A stretch of 25,138 nt of DNA from an uncultured Lachnospiraceae bacterium (GTDB lineage Bacteria > Bacillota > Clostridia > Lachnospirales > Lachnospiraceae), in contig CAKRWT010000036.1 in assembly GCA_934418125.1 (NCBI GenBank), positions 1 through 25,138 of the forward strand. Reading direction: 5' to 3'. Every line of letters begins with the position of its first letter. Position 1 is the first letter of the stretch. The notes under the pieces were generated by a model. The model saw nothing but the letters and a program-made list of their open reading frames with translations. It did not search any database and was not told where the DNA came from. Positions 16,122 to 23,705 of the stretch are shown here, one piece after another. The translations under genes and the position numbers were made by a program.

Positions 16122-16806
16122 CTTCACTTCGGGTAAGTTTCTCCACTTCATAATCTACCATCAGTTTATGCTTGTCTAAGAGCTTATATAACTGCTCCCT
16201 TTGGGGAATGGTGATTGGTGTATCGCGCTTTACCTGATAGATAAGAGGTTTTGGCTCAAACAGGCTCTTGTCAGGGCTTAACCTGCACTCCTCCTGCTCC
16301 TTCTCATAAAACAATTCTGTCAGCTTATGATACAGCTCTACTGTAGCCTGTGCATCATCCAGGGCTCTGTGGGCATGATGGGCAATCCCATAATATCCAC
16401 ACAAATACCCAAGGCTCCGGCTCTCCAGTTCCGGTAAATATTTTCTGGCAATCTTTAACGTATCCATTCCCTTCCGCTCAAATTTCTGTTTCTGGTTCAC
16501 TGCTGCCTTTTTCAAAAAGGAATAGTCAAATAATATGCTGTGTCCAAGCAGTACCTCTTCTCCTGCAAATTCCAGAAAAGCAGGAAGAACCTCTTCTATC
16601 GCCGGCGCATGGATAAGCTGCTCATCGCGTATTCCTGTCAGTCCGGTAATTTTATCTTCCAGCTTTCTGCCCGGACTTAACAGAGTCTGAAAAGTTTCTT
16701 CCACACGACCATCAACCATCTTTACTGCGCCTATCTCTATGATTTTATCCCGCTTGGGGTCTAAACCCGTAGTCTCCAAATCCACACATACATAGGATGT
16801 TATCAT
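16078..16806 (-). CDS. DEDDh 3'-5' exonuclease (DnaQ/PolC epsilon-like) with extra C-terminal domain
   Basis: Encodes 242 aa. The exonuclease fold (about 1-170) has the DEDDh residues D9 and E11 (CVDLETTG), D94 (HSILFDYSFL), H146 and D151 (HRALDDAQAT). The H and D spacing matches DNA polymerase III epsilon and RNase T-type enzymes. A further C-terminal region (about 195-242; TIPQREQLYKLL, then LTRSEASRKISQIL) looks like a small separate module of the kind appended to proteins acting on nucleic acids. ATG 16806 is chosen because ATGA overlaps the stop of the upstream radical SAM gene and AGGA lies just before it. Substrate and repair pathway are not determined. Confidence 0.9.
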   Translation of the reverse strand: MITSYVCVDLETTGLDPKRDKIIEIGAVKMVDGRVEETFQTLLSPGRKLEDKITGLTGIRDEQLIHAPAIEEVLPAFLEFAGEEVLLGHSILFDYSFLKKAAVNQKQKFERKGMDTLKIARKYLPELESRSLGYLCGYYGIAHHAHRALDDAQATVELYHKLTELFYEKEQEECRLSPDKSLFEPKPLIYQVKRDTPITIPQREQLYKLLDKHKLMVDYEVEKLTRSEASRKISQILVEYGR

Positions 16807-18584
16807 TCTTCCTGTTCTCCATTTTGTTCCTTCTGGTATTCGATGCAAACAGTCCGTGCCTCATAGGTCAGCGGATTTCTGTTACGGTAATCGAACAAAA
16901 CAGCCATCGGCGGTATTTCCGTCAGCTTCGTAAGATCCGGCTTTTCCTTCCAGACCGGATAATGGAACAGCTCCAGATGTGTCATCTTGGCAAGCTGGCG
17001 GCTGTCATATTCTGTGTAATCGGGCAGATAAGTCCTCTCCTGTGCCTCTTTTTCATACAGGGTGCGCTGCCATTTCTTATAGGCTGCCTGCTCTTCTGCT
17101 GTCGCCGGTTCCGGTGCAAACTCCGGTCTGCTCTTCACATTCTCCCGCAGATACAGGTCATAGATAAGAGCCTCTTTGATAAGGTCTTCCTGCTCTTTCA
17201 TAGCCGTTGTCATGGCAAATTCTAATAACACCTGATAGCGGTATCCCCTTGCCGGAACCTGCAGGAAATAGCCCTTTTCCTTATAAAATACCGCCAGTGC
17301 CTGATACAGCGCGAAGGGACTCTCAAAAACCTGTTCCAGTAATTGCAGTGTGTAAGTAAACTGGTTACTGTTATAATAGGTTTCTACCATTTCCTCCACT
17401 TCTTTTAACTGCAATACCTTCTCATAAGGAAGCCACTTCGTAGACAGCACTTCATAAGGAGGTGTGTCCAGATACCGCAGTTCATACGGCTCTGCCATAT
17501 CATGCATATAGGCACCCTTTAACACCTTCAGGAACCCAAGCTGCAGCTGTTCCGGATGCATCCGGTAAACGGCATTGAAGGATTCCTGGAAGCTTTCATA
17601 GTCTTCATAGGGAAGTCCGGCTATCAAATCCAGATGTACATGAATGTTATGCCCTTTATGAATCTGCTCCACTACCGCACAGAGCTTGTCCATATTGGTC
17701 GTCCTGCGGATTTCCCGCAAGGTATGTGGGTTGAAGGTCTGCACCCCGATTTCCATCTGCGCCAGACCGGGACGCATCTTAGATAGAATGACCAGCTCCT
17801 CCTCAGAAAGAATATCACCCTCTATCTCAAAGTGAAAATTCGTTACCCCATTATCATGCTCCAACAGGTAACGCCAGATTTCCATGGCATGTTCATGATT
17901 ACAGTTAAACGTACGGTCCACAAACTTTACCTGCTTTACCTTATAGTCCAGGAAAAACTGTAATTCCCTCTTTACGATTTCCAGATTCCGCAGCCGTACC
18001 TTTTTATCAATGGAAGAAAGGCAATAACTGCACCGATATGGACACCCCCTGCTGCTTTCATAATAAATAATCTTATTTTCAAACTGTTCCAGATTCCTAT
18101 ATAAAAAAGGCAATCTGGAAATATCCGTAAGTTCTCTTGGCTTCGTCCGGATAATCTGCTCTCCCCGGTAGACAATTCCGGCGATTTCCTCTAATGGCTT
18201 TTCTTTCTCTATCAGTTCCTTAAAAGTCTCTTCGCCTTCTCCGACCATGATTCCACGAACCATAGGGTACTGTTCCAAAAGGGTTTCCGGATTATAGGAA
18301 ACCTCCGGTCCACCCAGCCATATCTCCACGTCAGGCAGAATCTTTGGAATCTCCGGAAGCAGACTGCTTACCATCGTCCAGTTCCAGATATAACAGGAAA
18401 TCCCTATCATGTCCGGTTGATGCCGGTAGATATCTGCCAAAATATCCTCCCGTCTGTGATTAATGGTATATTCTGCAATCTGAATCTCTCTTCCCGGCTT
18501 CTCTCCCGCATAAGCCCGCAGGCTGTAAACTCCCGGATTCGAATGAATATATTTTGCATTGACGGCAGTTAATAATATTTTCAT
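16803..18584 (-). CDS. B12-binding-domain radical SAM protein (DUF4080-type)
   Basis: Encodes 593 aa. A Rossmann-like B12-binding domain (about 1-140) begins with LTAVNAKYIHSNPGVYSLR, conserved in this family. It lacks an evident DxHxxG cobalamin histidine. The radical SAM domain has C181, C185 and C188 (RGCPYRCSYC), and the expected SAM-contact strands follow (FVDRTFNCN, MEIGVQTFN, DLIAGLPYED). The C-terminal 200 residues match the DUF4080 type. The reaction is unknown; relatives are methylthiotransferase/methyltransferase-like. The gene begins about 25 nt after an extended -10 promoter and overlaps the exonuclease gene by 4 nt. Confidence 0.88.
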   Translation of the reverse strand: MKILLTAVNAKYIHSNPGVYSLRAYAGEKPGREIQIAEYTINHRREDILADIYRHQPDMIGISCYIWNWTMVSSLLPEIPKILPDVEIWLGGPEVSYNPETLLEQYPMVRGIMVGEGEETFKELIEKEKPLEEIAGIVYRGEQIIRTKPRELTDISRLPFLYRNLEQFENKIIYYESSRGCPYRCSYCLSSIDKKVRLRNLEIVKRELQFFLDYKVKQVKFVDRTFNCNHEHAMEIWRYLLEHDNGVTNFHFEIEGDILSEEELVILSKMRPGLAQMEIGVQTFNPHTLREIRRTTNMDKLCAVVEQIHKGHNIHVHLDLIAGLPYEDYESFQESFNAVYRMHPEQLQLGFLKVLKGAYMHDMAEPYELRYLDTPPYEVLSTKWLPYEKVLQLKEVEEMVETYYNSNQFTYTLQLLEQVFESPFALYQALAVFYKEKGYFLQVPARGYRYQVLLEFAMTTAMKEQEDLIKEALIYDLYLRENVKSRPEFAPEPATAEEQAAYKKWQRTLYEKEAQERTYLPDYTEYDSRQLAKMTHLELFHYPVWKEKPDLTKLTEIPPMAVLFDYRNRNPLTYEARTVCIEYQKEQNGEQEE

Positions 18585-18615
18585 AGCTGTTTCATTCCTT
18601 ATTTATGATAATAGA

Positions 18616-18624
18616 AGTATACCA
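18616..18624 (-). promoter_or_regulatory. extended -10 promoter of the radical SAM/exonuclease operon
   Basis: On the minus strand TGGTATACT provides an extended -10 (TGn plus TATACT). The -35 region (GGGAAA at 17 bp) is poor, as expected for an extended -10 promoter. Transcription would start near 18609. Confidence 0.6.
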
Positions 18625-18659
18625 CATCCGTCTTCTATTTCCCAATGAACCATTCTCGA

Positions 18660-18695
18660 ATTGCAATTTAACTATATGTTAAGTTATAATGCAAT
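18660..18695. repeat. nested inverted repeat upstream of the radical SAM promoter
   Basis: An inner palindrome TTAAC-TATAT-GTTAA (18668-18682) is flanked by ATTGCA (18660-18665) and TGCAAT (18690-18695). It lies in the AT-rich 312-nt gap between the divergent radical SAM and XRE genes, about 45 bp upstream of the extended -10. It is a candidate regulator binding site. Confidence 0.4.
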
Positions 18696-18813
18696 TATAC
18701 GCCAACATTTAACGATTCGTATAATTCAAATTTTATCACTCTTTTTTCTCTATACATACAATATATAGCGTTTCATTTATATTCGCATACTATTTCTAGC
18801 AATGAAAAATCTA

Positions 18814-18865
18814 AATATTCTGCTCAGAATATTGCTATTAAAAATTAGAATATTTTTTATTCTAA
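18814..18865. promoter_or_regulatory. two palindromic operator candidates before the XRE regulator gene
   Basis: A perfect inverted repeat AATATTCTG-CT-CAGAATATT (18814-18833) is followed by TTAGAATA (18845-18852) and TATTCTAA (18858-18865). Both are built from the same AGAAT/ATTCT half-sites. The second overlaps the region just before the likely -10 TACAAT (18873-18878). This layout fits autorepression by the XRE protein encoded immediately downstream. Confidence 0.55.
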
Positions 18866-18896
18866 AATATTTTACAATAGACAAAGGGAAAACACT

Positions 18897-19244
18897 ATGA
18901 TGACAAGAATAAGAGAGCTCCGCCTGGAGAACAACCTGACGCAACATGCCTTAGCAAAACATCTTGGCACCAATCAGACTACATTGAGCAAAATTGAAAA
19001 CGGCACCTGTATGCCGGATGCTACAATGCTTATCGATTTATCACGTCTGTTTCATGTTTCTACTGACTATATTTTACAGGTATCTAATCACCGTGTAAGT
19101 GCAGATTCTCTCATGGAAGATAATATTTACAATCTGAATAAATATCGCCACCTGATTGCTGTTTACCAGAAAATGAACCATAAGCAGCAGGGGGACTGTT
19201 ACACCTTTCTTTGCAGTATGCTGGGAACGAATGACAAAATATAA
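18897..19244 (+). CDS. XRE-family helix-turn-helix regulator
   Basis: A 115-aa Cro/CI-type DNA-binding protein. The HTH is at about 3-60 (RIRELRLENNLTQHALAKHL, then TLSKIENGTCMPDATMLIDL), and a short helical C-terminal part (about 70-115) may serve in dimerisation. Two in-frame ATGs (18897 and 18900) follow AAAGGG at 8-11 nt. Palindromes with repeated AGAAT half-sites occupy its promoter, so autoregulation is likely. It is divergent from the radical SAM gene and a 30-codon ORF overlaps its stop. Targets are unknown; a simple chromosomal repressor or a relic of a mobile element are both possible. Confidence 0.9.
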   Translation: MMTRIRELRLENNLTQHALAKHLGTNQTTLSKIENGTCMPDATMLIDLSRLFHVSTDYILQVSNHRVSADSLMEDNIYNLNKYRHLIAVYQKMNHKQQGDCYTFLCSMLGTNDKI

Positions 19245-19323
19245 CCATTACATTGCATACGCTGTACTGATTATGACATTTCTTTATTTTCTTTATGTTT
19301 TCCGCTTTGGAAAACATGTCTAA
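19231..19323 (+). CDS. possible 30-aa hydrophobic peptide overlapping the XRE gene stop
   Basis: A 30-codon ORF in another frame starts 14 nt before the end of the XRE gene (ATG inside GAATGAC) and ends one base before the terminator hairpin at 19325. After MTKYNHY comes one hydrophobic aromatic-rich segment (IAYAVLIMTFLYFLYVF) and then a basic end (RFGKHV). The ribosome binding site (GGGA 4 nt before) is weak, so expression would depend on coupling to the XRE gene. It fits the transcript exactly but is short, so it remains a candidate. Confidence 0.4.
   Translation: MTKYNHYIAYAVLIMTFLYFLYVFRFGKHV
19295..19317. repeat. 9-bp perfect hairpin within the 30-codon ORF
   Basis: ATGTTTTCC (19295-19303) and GGAAAACAT (19309-19317) with a GCTTT loop form a stable hairpin. 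No T-tract follows, and a proper terminator lies a few bases further on. It may stabilise the mRNA 3' end. Confidence 0.5.
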
Positions 19324-19324
19324 A

Positions 19325-19351
19325 AGGCGGAATCCTTTTTCGGTTCCGCCT
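19325..19351. terminator. bidirectional intrinsic terminator between the XRE gene and galT
   Basis: AGGCGGAA (19325-19332) and TTCCGCCT (19344-19351) form a perfect 8-bp stem that can extend by CC/GG across a one-base mismatch. On the minus strand it is followed by a T run (CCTTTTA), 29 nt after the galT stop. On the plus strand a T-rich tail (CATTTCTTATC) follows. It probably ends both transcripts. Confidence 0.75.
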
Positions 19352-19379
19352 CATTTCTTATCCGTATTTTTCTTATCTG

Positions 19380-20885
19380 TTACGCATTTAAAGATGTGAT
19401 AAACCGGTCAAAAGCTGCCTGTCCTTCGTCTGTTCTCTTATAAACACCGGCATCTTCCAATACCTGCATGAATACATCTCCGATTTCCTTATGGAGAATA
19501 TCCATAATCGTATCCTCGTTTACATTGTCATATTTGGGAAGGAATTCATCTACCCAGTCAGCATGCTTACCAAGTACTTCATCCTTACGGATATCCGCAT
19601 GGTTTAAAATTGCCTTTGCCAAATCTTCCATTTCCCCTTTTAATCTGGCAGGAAGAACTGCAAGTCCCATAACCTCGATTAAGCCAATATTTTCCTTCTT
19701 AATGTGATGCAGATTCGCATGTGGATGATATACGCCCAGCGGATGTTCCTTAGTCGTAATGTTATTACGAAGCACCAGGTCTAACTCAAACTTATCGCCA
19801 CGCTTTCTGGCAATTGGCGTAATCGTATTATGCGGTTCGCCATCCGTCTGCGCATAAATAAAAGCTTCCTCATCCGTGTATGCACGCCATGCGGAAAGAA
19901 TCTTATCTGCAAGTGCAATCAGTCTGTCTGTATCCTCTGCAGAAATCCGGATAACGGACATTGGCCAGTTCACGATGCCAGCTTTTACATCCTCAAATCC
20001 CTTTATACTAAAGGTTCTCTCCACCGGTGCCTTTGCCATGGCAAACTCATAATGTCCACCCTGGAAATGGTCATGGCTTAAAATAGAACCCCCTACAATC
20101 GGAAGGTCGGCATTGGAACCCACGAAATAGTGTGGGAACTGCTTTACAAAGTCAAACAGCTTGCAGAAGGTATCGTGCTCAATCTTCATCGGGATATGTT
20201 TGGAATTAAACACAATACAATGCTCATTATAATATACATAAGGGGAATACTGAAATCCCCACTGGCTTCCATTAATGGTAACCGGTATGATTCTGTGGTT
20301 CTGTCTGGCAGGATGGTTTACCCTTCCTGCATATCCTTCGTTTTCGATACAAAGAAGACATTTCGGATATCCGCTCTGTTTTGCATTCTTCGCTGCGGCA
20401 ATCGCCTTAGGGTCTTTCTCCGGCTTGGACAGGTTAATCGTAATGTCCAGGTCACCATACTTGGTTGGTGCAATCCATTTCTGGTCCTTCTTGATACGGT
20501 ATCTTCTGATATAATCGGTATTCTGGCTCAACTGATAGAAATAATCGGTTGCCTCTTTGGGACTCTTTTCATAAAGAGCGTGGAATCTGGCGATTACCTC
20601 ACTTGGTCTTGGTACTAACATTCCCATAATCTTGGTATCAAACAAGTCTCTGTATACAATACTGTTTTCTGTCATGATGCCCGCTTCATAAGCATAATCA
20701 AGCATCTGTCCAAGCACTGTCTCCAGCTCCTCAACCTCCATGGTAACGTCCTCGTCACCATCCTCTAACTCTTCCAGTCTGAAAAGCTCCAGCAACCGGT
20801 TTGTTGTGTAAATCTTATCTTCCGGCTCAATCAGACCTGTATTTAAACCATACTGTACTAACTTCTTAATATTCTTCTGAATCAT
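19380..20885 (-). CDS. galT: UDP-glucose--hexose-1-phosphate uridylyltransferase, class II GalT
   Basis: A 501-aa Leloir enzyme of the Firmicute-specific class II (longer than the roughly 350-aa E. coli type). It converts galactose-1-phosphate and UDP-glucose into UDP-galactose and glucose-1-phosphate. The active-site HxHxQ is seen in SILSHDHFQGGHYEFAMA, and CLLCIENEGYAGR, NHRIIPVTINGSQWGFQYSP and GVYHPHANLHHIKKENIG are typical of the class. The start is ATG 20885 or the adjacent GTG 20888, with AGGAAGG 5-8 nt upstream. galK ends about 20 nt upstream, so the two form one transcript, ending at the terminator at 19325-19351. No galE or mutarotase gene lies in the window. Confidence 0.95.
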   Translation of the reverse strand: MIQKNIKKLVQYGLNTGLIEPEDKIYTTNRLLELFRLEELEDGDEDVTMEVEELETVLGQMLDYAYEAGIMTENSIVYRDLFDTKIMGMLVPRPSEVIARFHALYEKSPKEATDYFYQLSQNTDYIRRYRIKKDQKWIAPTKYGDLDITINLSKPEKDPKAIAAAKNAKQSGYPKCLLCIENEGYAGRVNHPARQNHRIIPVTINGSQWGFQYSPYVYYNEHCIVFNSKHIPMKIEHDTFCKLFDFVKQFPHYFVGSNADLPIVGGSILSHDHFQGGHYEFAMAKAPVERTFSIKGFEDVKAGIVNWPMSVIRISAEDTDRLIALADKILSAWRAYTDEEAFIYAQTDGEPHNTITPIARKRGDKFELDLVLRNNITTKEHPLGVYHPHANLHHIKKENIGLIEVMGLAVLPARLKGEMEDLAKAILNHADIRKDEVLGKHADWVDEFLPKYDNVNEDTIMDILHKEIGDVFMQVLEDAGVYKRTDEGQAAFDRFITSLNA

Positions 20886-20906
20886 CACTGCTGCCTTCCT
20901 GTCTTC

Positions 20907-22070
20907 TTATAATTTAGCCGGTCCGTCACCAATCTCTACTACATAGAAATCTGCAGTCTTGCCAACACGTTCCTTGTAAGCAGCTCCTACCTTCTCCTTG
21001 AAAGTATCTACTGCTTCATCCTTGACAATGCTGACCGTACAGCCACCGAATCCGCCACCGGTAATACGGGAACCAATGACACCGTCAATCTTCCATGCTT
21101 CCTCTACCAGGACATCAATCTCTTCACAGGATACCTGATAGTCATCTCTTAAAGAAACATGGGATGCATTCATAAGCTCACCAAATAATTTCAAATCATT
21201 GTTCTTCAACGCTGCAACCGCACGAATAGTTCTCTGGTTCTCATATACCGCGTGTTTTGCTCTCTTTACACGAACCTCGTCCTGAATAACAGACTTGTTT
21301 GCTTCAAATTCCTCTTCGCTTAAATCGCCCAGTCCGTTAATCTTCACTACGGTCTGTAATTCTTCCAGTGCCTTCTCGCACTCACTTCTTCTCACGTTGT
21401 ATTCTGAATTGACAAGAGAGTGTTTTACATTACTGTTGGTAACAACAATCTTGGCACCATCCAATACCAATGGTGCGTACTCATAAGATAAGTCTGCGGT
21501 ATCTAAGAAAATAGCGTGGTCCTTCTTACCCATGGCAGACGCAAACTGGTCCATAATACCACAGTTCATACCATTGAAATTGTTCTCAGAATACTGACCA
21601 ATCTTAGCTAAATCAATGTTCGTCACATCAAATCCAAATAAATCTCTCAGATAATATCCTGTCAGCACCTCCAAAGAAGCAGAAGAAGATAATCCGGAAC
21701 CATTCGGGATATTACCATAAAGCACTACGTCAAGACCACAGTCCATCTTCATGCCGCGCTCTGCAAATGCCCACATAACTCCCTTCGGATAGTTCGTCCA
21801 GCCTGCTGCCTCAGAAGGGGTTAAATCGTCAATACTGGTCTCAATAATACCCAAGTCTTCAAAGTTCATAGAATAGAAATTTAACTTTCTGTCCGCTCTC
21901 TTTCTGACAGCTGCATAAGTTCCAATCGTCAGTGCACAGGGAAATACATGTCCCCCGTTATAATCAGTGTGCTCTCCAATCATATTCACACGACCCGGCG
22001 CAAAATATACATTTACACCATTGGTGTCTTTCCATAATTCTTCAAATTTCTTTAATACTGTCTGCTTCAT
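20907..22070 (-). CDS. galK: galactokinase
   Basis: A 387-aa GHMP kinase that phosphorylates galactose to galactose-1-phosphate, the substrate of the next gene product. The galactokinase signature GRVNMIGEHTDYNGG is at 26-40, the ATP-binding GHMP motif NGSGLSSSASLEV follows near residues 125-137, and the C-terminal motif ITGGGFGGCTVSIV is near 335. ATG 22070 gives the normal length; the longer in-frame reading from 22106 adds only charged leader residues. GGAGAGGG lies about 8-12 nt upstream. It is first in the galK-galT pair, downstream of the AraC-type gene. Confidence 0.96.
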   Translation of the reverse strand: MKQTVLKKFEELWKDTNGVNVYFAPGRVNMIGEHTDYNGGHVFPCALTIGTYAAVRKRADRKLNFYSMNFEDLGIIETSIDDLTPSEAAGWTNYPKGVMWAFAERGMKMDCGLDVVLYGNIPNGSGLSSSASLEVLTGYYLRDLFGFDVTNIDLAKIGQYSENNFNGMNCGIMDQFASAMGKKDHAIFLDTADLSYEYAPLVLDGAKIVVTNSNVKHSLVNSEYNVRRSECEKALEELQTVVKINGLGDLSEEEFEANKSVIQDEVRVKRAKHAVYENQRTIRAVAALKNNDLKLFGELMNASHVSLRDDYQVSCEEIDVLVEEAWKIDGVIGSRITGGGFGGCTVSIVKDEAVDTFKEKVGAAYKERVGKTADFYVVEIGDGPAKL

Positions 22071-22139
22071 ACCTCTTTCCCTCTCCTTTTCTTTGCCTGT
22101 TCCCATAACAGTTGCCGTTTTGTTATTTTATTACTGCGT

Positions 22140-22200
22140 ACCCCTGAGCCTTCCGGTATTCCATCTTTTGATGCGCAACCGGGTGCTCACTTTTATTTTT
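22140..22200 (-). other. foldable galK leader region
   Basis: If galK is transcribed from the promoter near 22250, its leader is about 150 nt. Read on the minus strand this part contains GAGC...GCTC outer arms, CCGG...CCGG and ATC-AAAA-GAT, so it can form a branched stem. It does not match any riboswitch class I know well. No gene is visible in 22071-22280. Confidence 0.25.
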
Positions 22201-22233
22201 CTAATATTATGATATTAAAAAATAAATCCGTAA

Positions 22234-22264
22234 TGAATACCACTTTGTTATATATACCTGTCAA
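22234..22264 (-). promoter_or_regulatory. probable galK-galT promoter
   Basis: On the minus strand a consensus -35 TTGACA (22259-22264) stands upstream of GGTATT (17-bp spacing) or TATTCA (19-bp spacing). The weak -10 is what one expects from an activator-dependent promoter, which fits control by the AraC-type protein encoded next door. Confidence 0.45.
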
Positions 22265-22280
22265 AATGTTAATTGTTCTG

Positions 22281-23201
22281 TTATACTTCCTGACTGGTTC
22301 CCTGATGTAAGCTGTTTATTTGATTGATAAATTCCTCTACCTGCTTCAAATCTTCCTTGTTTCTTCTGCTTTCACCCTTCTGCACATCCTTACGGTAGCC
22401 CGTTGGTGAGGTTCCCTTCATCTGACGGAATGCCTTGGTAAATACCAATGGGTCCTGATAACCACAGGATATGGCAATACTTTCAATCGGCAAAGAAGTC
22501 AACTGCAACAACTCCGTTGCCTTGGTAATCCGAAAAGTCGTCAGAAACTGCTGGGGTGACATCCCCATGGAATTCTGAAATAAAGTATACAGATAACTCC
22601 TGTTAATACACACATAATCCGCTACATCCGTTACCTTGATAGGATTACAGTAATTACTCTGAATAAAAGAAACTGCCTTTCGCACATAAATATTCGCCCG
22701 GTCATCATTGCTTTTATCCGTAACAGAAGTCCCCTCCGCAATAATGGATAAGAAAATACCAAGCTGCCCATTCCGGCGTAAGTCATTCGCCAGCCCATAG
22801 GTATTATGCTCCATCATATCTTTTACCGTATGGTATAGTTCCTCCGATGCATCCGAATGAAATACCGGCTGCCGCACCGACAATCCTATCGTTTCCATAT
22901 ATTCTGCCGCCTGCGTTCCACTGAACCCAACCCACACATAAGTCCATGGGTCCTCCTCGTCTGCCTGATAAAAAGCAAGCTCATCCGGCGTAATCAAAAA
23001 TCCGTACCCCGCTTCCAACAGATACTCCTCGCCGCCAATCAATACCTTTCCCTTGCCACTCAATATATAATGAATCAGGTAGTGTGGCTTCAGGGCAGGT
23101 CCAAAACTGTGTAACGGCTCCGTCTTCGACAACCCGCAACAGTTCACATACAGATTTCCCGTCTGCTCTCCCGCAAATTCCAGCTTGTATGCCTTTTCCA
23201 T
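22281..23201 (-). CDS. AraC-family transcriptional regulator
   Basis: A 306-aa regulator with an N-terminal cupin-like sensor domain (about 10-150; HSFGPALKPHYLIHYILSGK, LEAGYGFLITPDE) and two C-terminal helix-turn-helix motifs (about 195-290; VTDVADYVCINRSYLYTLF, SIAISCGYQDPLVFTKAFRQ, then SPTGYRKD). This layout matches sugar-responsive AraC proteins such as MsmR or RafR-type activators. The start at 23201 has GGGGG 6 nt upstream. It lies 16 nt after the 109-aa gene and 210 nt before galK, so a galactose or galactoside activator of galKT is the simplest reading (inference). Confidence 0.9.
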   Translation of the reverse strand: MEKAYKLEFAGEQTGNLYVNCCGLSKTEPLHSFGPALKPHYLIHYILSGKGKVLIGGEEYLLEAGYGFLITPDELAFYQADEEDPWTYVWVGFSGTQAAEYMETIGLSVRQPVFHSDASEELYHTVKDMMEHNTYGLANDLRRNGQLGIFLSIIAEGTSVTDKSNDDRANIYVRKAVSFIQSNYCNPIKVTDVADYVCINRSYLYTLFQNSMGMSPQQFLTTFRITKATELLQLTSLPIESIAISCGYQDPLVFTKAFRQMKGTSPTGYRKDVQKGESRRNKEDLKQVEEFINQINSLHQGTSQEV

Positions 23202-23217
23202 AAGACACCCCCTACAC

Positions 23218-23547
23218 CTAACTTCGGAACATATCCCACGGATACTTTTCCCCAAGCCCCATGTTAATCAGTTCCCCCATCTGCTCGTCAAACTCATCGC
23301 TTGGCTTATAAAATCTCAACATGTGATGCAGCCGCTTCACACGTTCATCCTCTAATTCCTTTCCCTCCAGTTCCTGCATTACCTTCTCCTGCAAGTCCTT
23401 CATATTCTCGTAATCTCCCGGAAAAATAATACCCGTCAGATTCACAATCAACCCCAAAGAATATGCCAGTTCATAATTTCCTGTCATAACACTCGTGTCA
23501 TTTCCACATTTAATAATGACCGCCTGTCTTGCTAATGATGGAACCAT
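23218..23547 (-). CDS. hypothetical 109-aa protein upstream of the AraC-type regulator
   Basis: A 109-aa soluble protein with no signal peptide and no membrane helix. It starts MVPSLARQAVIIKCGNDTSV, has a small Gly/Leu-rich middle, then an acidic helical stretch (ENMKDLQEKVMQELEGKELE) and ends GEKYPWDMFRS. ATG 23547 is chosen because GGGAGG stands 6 nt before it; a longer in-frame reading would cross a hairpin-rich leader and the tRNA gene. The protein is not recognised. It is probably co-transcribed with the AraC-type gene 16 nt downstream, and its leader carries several stable hairpins. Confidence 0.75.
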   Translation of the reverse strand: MVPSLARQAVIIKCGNDTSVMTGNYELAYSLGLIVNLTGIIFPGDYENMKDLQEKVMQELEGKELEDERVKRLHHMLRFYKPSDEFDEQMGELINMGLGEKYPWDMFRS

Positions 23548-23569
23548 GATTAACCTCCCAGATTTATCC

Positions 23570-23670
23570 GCGCTTTCGCGCTCTTTGTCCTGCTTCGCAG
23601 TACCTTTGTTCGCTATCGGCGCATGAAAAACAAATGGCTGCTTCGCTGCCGCTTGTTTTTCTTTTGCGCC
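23570..23670 (-). promoter_or_regulatory. hairpin-rich 5' leader of the 109-aa gene
   Basis: Read on the minus strand, the leader has a 53-nt compound hairpin (23618-23670) with outer arms GGCGCA/TGCGCC, then AAAAACAA/TTGTTTTT and a GGCAGC-type tip. It is followed by CTGC-GAA-GCAG (23590-23600) and GCGC-GAAA-GCGC, a GNRA-type tetraloop (23570-23581), about 10 nt before the ribosome binding site. TATAAT lies just upstream (about 23677-23682). Confidence 0.55.
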
Positions 23671-23705
23671 TATATACATTATACATAATTTTGGGCAACA
23701 AAAAA

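Noticed and set aside
22140..22200. Known riboswitch in the galK leader
   Set aside because: The visible pairing does not match the conserved cores of c-di-GMP, c-di-AMP, preQ1, fluoride or guanidine classes that I could compare from memory.
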